A stretch of DNA of 64,000 bases from Pelagibius marinus (lineage in GTDB: Bacteria > Pseudomonadota > Alphaproteobacteria > Kiloniellales > Kiloniellaceae): positions 248,001 through 312,000 of the forward strand of contig NZ_JACSDK010000003.1 of NCBI RefSeq assembly GCF_014925385.1, read 5' to 3'. Positions 39,572 through 46,715 of the stretch are shown here, piece by piece; positions within the stretch are counted from its first letter, which is position 1; each line of letters opens with the position of its first letter. The notes under the pieces were generated by a model that did not search any database, was not told the origin of the DNA, and saw only the letters and a list, made by a program, of their open reading frames with translations. The position numbers and the translations under genes were made by a program.

Positions 39572-40441
39572 CTAAAGCTCCTTCCTGATGTCGACGAAGC
39601 GCAGCATGACCGCGATCATCAGCAGCACGGTGCAGAGCAGCACCACGGCGCTGGCCGCGGCGGAGGGATACTGCAGCAGGGCGATCTCGTTGGAGATGAC
39701 GCGGCCCACCGAGGCGCTCTGGCCGCCGGACATGAAGCGCACCGTGATGAAGTCGCCCATCACCAGGGTGACGATGAAGATCGAGCCGATCATGATGCCC
39801 GGCTTGCTCAAGGGGATCACCACGTTGGTCAGGATCTGGAAGCCGTTGGCCCCGGCGTCGCGCGCCGCCTCGATCAGCGACTTGTCGATGCGCATCATGG
39901 TGTTGAAGACCGGCACCACCATGAAGAGGACATAGAGGTGCACGAAGGCCAGCACCACCGCGAAGTCCGAGAACAGCAGCCATTCCAGCGGCTCGTCGAT
40001 GACGCCCATCGATATCAGCGCGGAGTTCGCCAGGCCGTTGCGCCCCAGGAAGGGGATCCAGGAGATCATGCGGATGATGTTGGAGGTCCAGAAGGGGATG
40101 GTGCAGAGCAGGAAAAGCGCGACCTGCGCGCCCAGGCTGCGCACGTGGAAGGCCAGGAAGTAGGCCACCGTGAAGCCGATGGCGGTGCAGAAGATCCACG
40201 TCAGCACCATGAACTTCAGGGTCTTGAGATAGGTCGACAGCGTGACCTGCGAGGTCAGCAGGTAGGCGTAGTTGTCGAAGATGAAGTCGGGGAAGAAGGT
40301 GAACTCGTTGTAGTTCCAGAAACTGACGACCACGATGGTGAGGATCGGCAGCACCAGGAAGAAGGCGAGGATCAGCACCAGCGGGCTGACCAGCAGCCAG
40401 GAAGTGCGCTCACTGGCGCTGATGAGGCCTTTGAGGGTCAT
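39572..40441 (-). CDS. ABC transporter permease, PotB-like
   Basis: A 289-residue permease with six hydrophobic segments and an EAA loop (IEAARDAGANGFQILTNVVIPLSKPG). The first helix is WLLVSPLVLILAFFLVLPIL. It is the second membrane component of the importer, located 67 bases after the binding-protein stop. Confidence 0.92.
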   Translation of the reverse strand: MTLKGLISASERTSWLLVSPLVLILAFFLVLPILTIVVVSFWNYNEFTFFPDFIFDNYAYLLTSQVTLSTYLKTLKFMVLTWIFCTAIGFTVAYFLAFHVRSLGAQVALFLLCTIPFWTSNIIRMISWIPFLGRNGLANSALISMGVIDEPLEWLLFSDFAVVLAFVHLYVLFMVVPVFNTMMRIDKSLIEAARDAGANGFQILTNVVIPLSKPGIMIGSIFIVTLVMGDFITVRFMSGGQSASVGRVISNEIALLQYPSAAASAVVLLCTVLLMIAVMLRFVDIRKEL

Positions 40442-40508
40442 AGATCCGGATCCGGCGCGGGCCGCCCGCCCGGCGCCGCAGCGCCGGACGGGACCTTGCC
40501 CACTTGCG

Positions 40509-41798
40509 TTAGGCCGCGATGAACTCGTTCCACTTGCGGACCATGTACTGGTTCTCGTCCATGACCGCGTTCCAGCAGGCGACCGCGCCCATGCGGTCGT
40601 AGAAGGAGCCGCCGTCGCGCACGGCGCCGGCCTTCTCCATGACCTGGCCCTGCGGGTTGACGATGTCGCCCTGGGCTTCCTTGCCCTCGAACCAGTAGCC
40701 CCACTCGTCGGCGGACATGAAGTTCTTGGAGGTCTCCGGCACGGCGGAGTAGTAGCCCTGGCGCATCAGGAAGCCGCCGACCCAGCCGGAAAGGTACCAG
40801 TTGATGTACTCGTAGGCCGCGTCCAGCTCCAGGCCGGAGAGGTTCTTCGATAGGCCGATGCCACCGCCCCAGGAGCGGTAGCCTTCCTTCAGCGGCTGGT
40901 AGACGCAAGGGATGCCCTTGGAGCGCACGGCGGTGATGGCCGGCGACCACATGGACTGGATGACCACTTCGCCCGAGGCCATGAGATTGACGCTCTCGTC
41001 GAAGGTCTTCCAGAAGGCGCGGAACTGGCCGCTCTTCTTGGCCTCGGTGAAGATCGCCATGGTCTTGTCGATCTCCTCGCGGGTCATGTTGCCCTTGTCG
41101 CCGTATTTGATCTCGCCCATGGCCTCGCAGACCATGGCGGCGTCCATGATGCCGATGGAGGAGATGTCGAGGATCGAGGCCTTACCCTTGAACTCGGGGT
41201 TCAGCAGCTCGGTCCAGCTCTCGATCGGGCGGCCGATGAGGTCGGGGCGGATACCCAGGGTGTCGGCGTTGTAGATCGTCGGGATGAGGGTCATCCAGCC
41301 GGACTCGTGATCGGCGAAGCTGGTGCCGTCGGGACCGTCGACGAAGCCGACGCTGTGCGGCGCCGTGCCCTGGGCGATCGTCGATTCCGGCGTCAGCTTG
41401 CCGCTTTTGAAGATGCCGACGATTTTGTCGTAGTTCTTGATCTTGGAAACGTCCATGGCCTGCAGGTTGCCGGCGGGCCAGACCTTCTTGCAGATCCAGT
41501 ACTCGATGTCGGCGATGTCGAAGGACTTCGGCTGGGTGGCCGCGCGTTGGGTCACGCTGTCGGAATCCAGCGCCGTCATCTCCAGCGTGAAGCCCAGGTC
41601 TTCCTTCACCTTCTCGGCCACCTCGTTGAGGTTGGACACGCCGGTGCCGAACTGGCGCAGCGTCACGTCCTTGATGTTCTGCGCCCAGATGGTCGGGAAC
41701 CCGGTGACGGCGCCCGAGCCGACGGCCAGGCCCGTGGTGGCCGCGGCGCCTTTCAGGACGCTGCGGCGGCTGAACTTCTTAGCTTTCCCTGTCGTCAT
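40509..41798 (-). CDS. Periplasmic binding protein, PotD/spermidine-like, Tat signal
   Basis: A 429-residue binding protein. The signal SRRSVLKGAAATTGLAVGSGA is twin-arginine type. The mature part is a SBP_bac family II domain (VTLRQFGTGVSNLNEVAEKV at about 50; SFADHESGWMTLIPTIYNAD around 165; YLSGWVGGFLMRQGYYSAVPE near 335). I selected ATG 41798; the frame upstream to 41942 lacks a plausible start context. It is longer than PotD (348), as in several amino-acid or ureide binding proteins. Its ligand is unknown; operon partners suggest a hydantoin-like or amine compound. Confidence 0.9.
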   Translation of the reverse strand: MTTGKAKKFSRRSVLKGAAATTGLAVGSGAVTGFPTIWAQNIKDVTLRQFGTGVSNLNEVAEKVKEDLGFTLEMTALDSDSVTQRAATQPKSFDIADIEYWICKKVWPAGNLQAMDVSKIKNYDKIVGIFKSGKLTPESTIAQGTAPHSVGFVDGPDGTSFADHESGWMTLIPTIYNADTLGIRPDLIGRPIESWTELLNPEFKGKASILDISSIGIMDAAMVCEAMGEIKYGDKGNMTREEIDKTMAIFTEAKKSGQFRAFWKTFDESVNLMASGEVVIQSMWSPAITAVRSKGIPCVYQPLKEGYRSWGGGIGLSKNLSGLELDAAYEYINWYLSGWVGGFLMRQGYYSAVPETSKNFMSADEWGYWFEGKEAQGDIVNPQGQVMEKAGAVRDGGSFYDRMGAVACWNAVMDENQYMVRKWNEFIAA

Positions 41799-41886
41799 AT
41801 TCACTGCTCCTTGATTTTTCCGGAGGTTTCGATGGTTTGCCTTGGGGACTTTCGTCTTGTGGACTCTCGCGCGGGGACTCTCGTGG

Positions 41887-42873
41887 TCAGGCCGCGAGGC
41901 GGTGGGCGTCGGCGGCGTTCCAGCTGAGGAACACGGTTTCACCGATCTCGATGGGCTGCTGGAAGAAGATGCTGTCGGGCAGGGTCGCGGTGATGTCGCC
42001 TGCGTTGCCGGCGTTGAGGGCGATGTTCACCGTGGTGCCGAGGTATTCGACGTCGCGCACCACCGCTTCCAGATGCGCCGCGGCGCTTTCACGCGCGATG
42101 GCGATACGGTCGGCGCGCACGGCGATGGTGCCGCCTTCGGCCTGCAGCACGTTGTGGCCGCCGATGAAGCGGGCGACGAACTCGGTCTCGGGCGCGTCGA
42201 AGACCTGCTGCGGCGTGCCCGCCTGCTCGATCCTGCCGGCGTTCATGACGATGATGCCGTCGGCCAGCGCCAGGGCCTCGTCCTGGGAGTGGGTGACGTG
42301 GATGAAGGAGATGCCCAGTTCACGTTGCAGGCGCTTCAGCTCCAGGCGCATGCGCAGGCGCAGGAAGGGGTCGAGCGCCGACAGCGGCTCGTCGAGCAGC
42401 AGGATGGAGGGGCTGGTGATGAGCGCGCGGGCCAGGGCGACGCGCTGCTGCTGGCCGCCGGATAGCTGGTCCGGCAGGCGCCCGGCGTAGTCCGCCATAT
42501 CGACCAGCGCCAGCAGCTCACGCGCCTTGGCCAGGCGCTCGGCCTTGGCCACGCCGCGCATCTTCAGGCTGAAGGCGACGTTGTCGGCCGTGGAGAGGTG
42601 CGGGAACAGCGCGTAGCTCTGGAACATCATGGCCGTGCCGCGCTTGGCCGGCGGCAGGTCGGTGATGTTGGCGCTGCCCAGGACGATGTCGCCCTGGCTG
42701 ACGGTTTCGTGGCCGGCGATCATGCGCAGCGTCGAGGACTTGCCGCAGCCCGAAGGGCCCAGCAGGCAGGAATAGGTGCCGGCGGGGAAGCGGTGGTCGA
42801 TGGCGTCCACGGCCAGGGTGTCGCCGTAGCGCTTGGTCAGGGAGACCAGCTCCAGTTCGCTCTCTGTGGTCAT
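41887..42873 (-). CDS. ABC transporter ATP-binding protein, PotA-like
   Basis: A 328-residue ATPase with TOBE-like C-terminal domain. Walker A is [10 protein letters not shown], the Q loop is [13 protein letters not shown], the signature is [15 protein letters not shown] and Walker B is [11 protein letters not shown]. The C-terminal 90 residues (about 235-325) form the regulatory OB fold. I chose ATG 42873; a TTG six bases upstream is in frame. It is the promoter-proximal gene of the six-gene unit and divergent from the GntR gene. Confidence 0.92.
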   Translation of the reverse strand: MTTESELELVSLTKRYGDTLAVDAIDHRFPAGTYSCLLGPSGCGKSSTLRMIAGHETVSQGDIVLGSANITDLPPAKRGTAMMFQSYALFPHLSTADNVAFSLKMRGVAKAERLAKARELLALVDMADYAGRLPDQLSGGQQQRVALARALITSPSILLLDEPLSALDPFLRLRMRLELKRLQRELGISFIHVTHSQDEALALADGIIVMNAGRIEQAGTPQQVFDAPETEFVARFIGGHNVLQAEGGTIAVRADRIAIARESAAAHLEAVVRDVEYLGTTVNIALNAGNAGDITATLPDSIFFQQPIEIGETVFLSWNAADAHRLAA

Positions 42874-43036
42874 CGGCAAAGCCCGTTCAAGGATCCTGGG
42901 GAGTTCAATCGCAACAGCCGTGCCAAACGGCAGTCGCTGTTAAGTTCCTGATAACGCAGGCCGAAAAAATCGACAGTCAAAAGGCCGGCAGGTGACTGCC
43001 CGCGATTTGTGCAGATGTGATACAAACTGCCTAAAA

Positions 43037-43048
43037 ATTGTATACGAT
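43037..43048. promoter_or_regulatory. Probable GntR/FadR-subfamily operator
   Basis: ATTGTATACGAT contains the near-perfect palindrome TTGTATACGA, agreeing with the TNGTATACNA-type sites of FadR-subfamily (FCD) GntR regulators. It sits midway between the divergent starts of the PotA-like gene (42873) and the GntR gene (43113), where a repressor could control both. A related half site, GATACAAA, is seen near 43020. Confidence 0.55.
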
Positions 43049-43112
43049 TTCTAATTGCCTGCGCGGCAGGCATAGGCTATCGCTGAAAGGTAGACTTCTG
43101 GAAGGCGAGAGC

Positions 43113-43862
43113 ATGACATCGGCGGCGGTGGCAGGCAGCGGCCTCGGCGAGGCCGGCGGCGCGGGCAGGGGGCCGGACGGCGGCTTCTCGCTGCCCCCGG
43201 GCCGTGCCCTGACCATCTGCCTGGAGCTGCAGCAGGCCATCCTGGAGCACCGCCTGCAGCCGGGCATGAAGCTGTCCGAGGACGAGGTCGGGGAGATCTT
43301 CGGCGCCAGCCGCACCGTGGTGCGCGCGGCGCTTCACGCCCTGGCGCACTCCGGCCTGGTCACCATCGAGCGCAACCGCGGCGCCTTCATCTCGCGCCCG
43401 ACCATTCGCGAGGCGCACGAGGTCTTCGAGGCGCGCGCCCTCATCGAGCCGCGCGTTGCCCGCATGGCGGCCCTGGCGGTGACCGAGGCGCAGCTCGAAA
43501 CCCTGAAGGCGCATATCGAGGCCGAGCACGTGGCCCTGGACGCCGGCGAGATGGGCAAGTCCCTCTCGCTCTCCGGCCTGTTTCACATTGCCGTTTCCGA
43601 CATCGCCGACCAGCAGGTCCTCGGCGCCATAATCCGCCAGCTGATCTCGCGCTCCTCCCTGATCATCGCGCTGTATTGGAAGCGTCCGGACACGGCTTGC
43701 GAGAGCCACTCCCACCATGCTCTCCTGGAAGCCATGGCCACGCACGACGGGCAGGCGGCCGAGGAGATCATGAAAAGCCACATCGTCGATCTTCACTCCG
43801 GCCTCGAGCTCAAGGAGCGCCCGCATCACGGCCAGACGCTGGCGGAAGTCTTCCGCGGCTAG
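43113..43862 (+). CDS. GntR-family regulator with FCD domain
   Basis: A 249-residue regulator. A 26-residue disordered leader is followed by the winged helix (about 32-98; KLSEDEVGEIFGASRTVVRAALHALAHSGL) and the FCD ligand domain (about 105-235; FEARALIEPRVARMAAL; metal-binding His and Asp in FHIAVSD and HSHHALLEAM). The FCD subgroup usually senses organic acids or amino acids through a metal. I chose ATG 43113 with GGAAGGCGAG upstream; the frame runs to 43038. It is the likely controller of the divergent transporter operon. Confidence 0.92.
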   Translation: MTSAAVAGSGLGEAGGAGRGPDGGFSLPPGRALTICLELQQAILEHRLQPGMKLSEDEVGEIFGASRTVVRAALHALAHSGLVTIERNRGAFISRPTIREAHEVFEARALIEPRVARMAALAVTEAQLETLKAHIEAEHVALDAGEMGKSLSLSGLFHIAVSDIADQQVLGAIIRQLISRSSLIIALYWKRPDTACESHSHHALLEAMATHDGQAAEEIMKSHIVDLHSGLELKERPHHGQTLAEVFRG

Positions 43863-43921
43863 TCTTTTCCTGCCGGGCCCGGGCGGTCTGCCCGCCCGGC
43901 CAAGCGTCAAGGGAGCACAAG

Positions 43922-44584
43922 CTGGACGATCTGCTGAAGTCTATCCTGACCAATCCCGCCTTCCTTTGGGTCTGGGGCCCGCTGGTCGCGCTTTCGCTCG
44001 CCGTGTTGATCCGTGACCTGACGCTCAGCAACCCACAGACCCCCTCGCTGATGAAACTGGTCTGGGGCTTTACCGTCCTCTACTCCGGCCCGCTCGGCCT
44101 CGCCGTCTACTTCTATTCCGGGCGCCGGCAGATCGCCCGGGATTCGCTGTGGCGCCGGGGTTTCCGTTCCGTCGCGCATTGCTACTCCGGCTGCGGCGCC
44201 GGCGAGATCGTCGGCATTTCCGTTACCGCAGGGCTACTCGGCCTTGGCACCTGGTGGGTTGCCGGCATCACCTTCTCACTGGCCTATGCCGCCGGATTCG
44301 CCCTTACCGTCGGGCCGCTTATGCAGGAGGGCGTGCCGCTGCGCCGGGCAGTCTGGGACGCGGTCTACAGCGAGACCGCCAGCATCACCGTGATGGAGGT
44401 CGTCGCCATCTCGGTCGACCTCTGGCTGGCGGGCAAGGCGGGTCTCGGCGACCCGATCTTCTGGGCTTCGCTGATCTTCTCGCTCTCAATGGGCTTGCTG
44501 GCCGCCTATCCGGTGAACCTGCTGCTCATCGCCTGGGGCGTGAAAGAGGGCATGCACAGCCCGAAGGAAAGCCATGATTCCTGA
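43922..44584 (+). CDS. DUF4396 membrane protein, possible CTG start
   Basis: A protein of about 220 residues with five to six hydrophobic segments of the DUF4396 family. The hallmark AHCYSGCGAGEIVG (HCxxGCxxGE/DI) is near residue 85, and the C-terminal SLSMGLLAAYPVNLLLIAWGVKEGMH agrees. The first good homology (DDLLKSILTNPAFLWVW) has no ATG, GTG or TTG close to it; a CTG at 43922 is preceded by AGGGAG at normal distance. The next in-frame ATG upstream (43676) lies inside gntR. So a CTG start is the simplest reading. Function is unknown. Confidence 0.7.
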   Translation: MDDLLKSILTNPAFLWVWGPLVALSLAVLIRDLTLSNPQTPSLMKLVWGFTVLYSGPLGLAVYFYSGRRQIARDSLWRRGFRSVAHCYSGCGAGEIVGISVTAGLLGLGTWWVAGITFSLAYAAGFALTVGPLMQEGVPLRRAVWDAVYSETASITVMEVVAISVDLWLAGKAGLGDPIFWASLIFSLSMGLLAAYPVNLLLIAWGVKEGMHSPKESHDS

Positions 44585-44674
44585 GGCGCCGACCCTGAAG
44601 TCCCTGCCGCGCTTGGACGCCGGCGCCCTGTCGCCTATATACACTTCGGGTAGAAACGATAGACGGGAAGGGCG

Positions 44675-45424
44675 ATGACTCCCGAGAGAGACCCCTGGAA
44701 CAGGCAGCAAGGCGGCAGCCCCGGCGGCGGCGGCTTTCACGGCCCCTGGCTGTGGCTGCTGCTGGTGGCCGGGCTCGGCGCGCTGGTCTGGGTCCTGCTG
44801 GAGATCTTTCCCCAGCGCCAGCTCGGCCAGGCGGACTGGGTGCAGTTGGTCAAGCTCTCGGCCATCGTGGTGGTCTGCTCCAGCGGTCTCCTGTTCCTGC
44901 GCCGCGTTCCTCTGCGCGAGACCCTGCGCAACGCCGCGATCTGGGCCGGCATCGCCGGGGTGCTGCTGATCGGCTACTCCTACCGCGACGACTTCTCCAA
45001 CGTGGGCGCGCGCCTCAGCGGTGAGCTGCTGCCTTCCCAGGCGGTCGACCTGGGCGCGGGCGAGGTGGAGATCCGCGCCGGCCGGGATGGTCATTTTACG
45101 GTCACCGCCGAGGTCAACGGCCAGCCGGTCGACTTCCTGGTCGACACCGGGGCCAGCGACATCGTGCTCAGCCCGGGCGATGCCCGGCGCCTGGGCTACG
45201 ACCCGGCGCAGCTCAGCTTCACCCGCTACTACAACACCGCCAACGGCTTGGGCCGCGGCGCGCCGGTGCGTCTCGACAGCCTGGCCGTCGGGCCTATCGT
45301 CTTCAACGACCTGCCGGCCTCGGTCAACGAGGCGCCCATGGGCGAGTCCCTGCTGGGCATGACTTTCCTGCGCCAGCTGGATTCCTATGAAGTGCGGCGT
45401 GACCGCCTGATCCTGCGTCGCTGA
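44675..45424 (+). CDS. Retropepsin-like aspartic protease, TIGR02281 type
   Basis: A 249-residue protein. Three hydrophobic segments in the first 115 residues anchor it, and the C-terminal clan AA domain (about 135-249) has the catalytic motif FLVDTGASDIVLS. The strand LLGMTFLRQLDSYEVRRDRLIL ends the fold. This is the bacterial DTGA retropepsin family, homodimeric and with one Asp per chain, facing the periplasm. It is not clearly in an operon: 126 bases separate it from the following gene. Confidence 0.88.
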   Translation: MTPERDPWNRQQGGSPGGGGFHGPWLWLLLVAGLGALVWVLLEIFPQRQLGQADWVQLVKLSAIVVVCSSGLLFLRRVPLRETLRNAAIWAGIAGVLLIGYSYRDDFSNVGARLSGELLPSQAVDLGAGEVEIRAGRDGHFTVTAEVNGQPVDFLVDTGASDIVLSPGDARRLGYDPAQLSFTRYYNTANGLGRGAPVRLDSLAVGPIVFNDLPASVNEAPMGESLLGMTFLRQLDSYEVRRDRLILRR

Positions 45425-45550
45425 AGCGGCTTTTTGCCGGCGAGGCGCCCCCCCGGCACACGAAGTGTTGACCTTCCTCAATGTGACGGCGCGGCGATCG
45501 GTGCCTAATGTTGCACAGGGCCCTCTGGGAAAAGATGGGAGAAGGACGTC

Positions 45551-46222
45551 ATGATCCGCAGGAATCCACTGATCGCCGCCGCACTGGCGGCCTGTATGAC
45601 CCTCGTGCCCGCGAGCCTGGCCCTGGCCCATGGCTCCGGCCCCGGCTATGGCGGCGGCAATCCCTATGGCTGGCACTACGGCTGGCATCATGGCGGCGGC
45701 ATGGGGCCCATGATGGGCCCGATGATGGGCGGACAGGGCATGATGATGCAGGGCTGTCCCATGGCGCCCGGCTACGGCATGGGCGGCTATGGCATGATGG
45801 GACCCGGCATGATGGGACCCGGCATGATGGGCCCGGGCATGATGGGCCCGGGCTACGGGCCGGAAGGGGGCGAGATGCCGATGATGGGGCCGGGCGGGCA
45901 GGGTCACGGCATGGGACCCGGTATGGGTCAAGGTATGGGCCCGGGGACGGGCCCAGGGACGGGCCAGGGCATGGCCCCCGGAATGGGCCAAGGCATGGGT
46001 CCGGGCATGATACCGCCGACCGCGAGGACCCTCAGCGCCGATGACGTGAAGACCATGCTGGAGCGCCGCCTTGCCTGGCAGGGCAATCCCCATGTGAAGC
46101 TGGGCGAGGTGGCGGAAAAGGACGACGACACGATCGTCGCCGAGATCGTCACCCAGGACGGCTCGCTGGTCCAGCGTCTGGAAGTGGACCGCCACCGCGG
46201 CTGGACCCGCACCGTCCGCTAG
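45551..46222 (+). CDS. Exported Met/Gly/Pro-rich protein
   Basis: A 223-residue protein. A Sec signal (LIAAALAACMTLVPASLALA) ends near ALA-HG. Residues about 30-155 are repeats rich in Gly, Met, Pro with some His and Tyr (HYGWHHGGG, then GMMGPGMMGP units). The C-terminal 65 residues (LSADDVKTMLERRLAWQGNPHVKL) form a compact PepSY-like domain. Met-rich and His-rich repeats bind Cu(I)/Cu(II) or silver in other periplasmic proteins; that is an inference here. RBS AGAAGGA lies before ATG 45551. The SHOCT gene follows 12 bases later. Confidence 0.8.
   Translation: MIRRNPLIAAALAACMTLVPASLALAHGSGPGYGGGNPYGWHYGWHHGGGMGPMMGPMMGGQGMMMQGCPMAPGYGMGGYGMMGPGMMGPGMMGPGMMGPGYGPEGGEMPMMGPGGQGHGMGPGMGQGMGPGTGPGTGQGMAPGMGQGMGPGMIPPTARTLSADDVKTMLERRLAWQGNPHVKLGEVAEKDDDTIVAEIVTQDGSLVQRLEVDRHRGWTRTVR
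45791..45850 (+). repeat. 15-base tandem repeats in the Met/Gly-rich gene
   Basis: Four head-to-tail copies of GGCATGATGGGACCC (last two with GGGCCCG endings) encode GMMGP repeats. They lie within the coding sequence at 45551-46222 and could expand or contract by slippage. Confidence 0.9.
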
Positions 46223-46234
46223 AAAGGAGCCGGA

Positions 46235-46567
46235 ATGAAGTTCTTCTTCTCATGCTGCGCGGTGCTCTTCACGGGGCTCTTGCCGGCGCTGGCCGTGGCC
46301 CAGGAGGGTCGCCCCTACTACGGTCACTACATGTGGGACGGCGGCTGGCACGGCATGTTCCTGGGCCCGCTCTTCATGATGCTGTTCTTCGTGGTCCTGG
46401 TGGTCGCGGTGGTTGTGGGGATTCGATGGTTCGGCGGCCTGCCGGGCCACCATGGCCACCACACGCCCGGCGGGAAGGCCTCCCTCGACATTCTCAAGGA
46501 GCGCTACGCCCGGGGCGAGATCGACAAGGAAGAGTTCGAAGAGCGCCGCCGAGTGCTCGGCGAGTAG
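46235..46567 (+). CDS. SHOCT-domain membrane protein
   Basis: A 110-residue protein. A signal or first helix (about 4-22) is followed by a short outside loop with HYMWDGGWHGMF. A transmembrane helix (about 47-66) comes next, and a cytoplasmic C-terminus carries a SHOCT domain (LDILKERYARGEIDKEEFEERRRVL). SHOCT domains are short oligomerisation modules. It is in the same unit as the Met/Gly-rich protein, and such pairs are often near metal-handling genes; role unknown. Confidence 0.85.
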   Translation: MKFFFSCCAVLFTGLLPALAVAQEGRPYYGHYMWDGGWHGMFLGPLFMMLFFVVLVVAVVVGIRWFGGLPGHHGHHTPGGKASLDILKERYARGEIDKEEFEERRRVLGE

Positions 46568-46715
46568 TCCGACCCCGCTCCGGCGTTATCCGGTGGGGTT
46601 TCGCACAGTCCCGGTGCGGGCTGGGCTTGGTGCAGGGCAGGAATATTTGATAGACCGGTAAGTCAGAGACTGGAACCGGCGCCTGCTGCCGGCTTCGCTG
46701 TGAAAGATACCGGGC

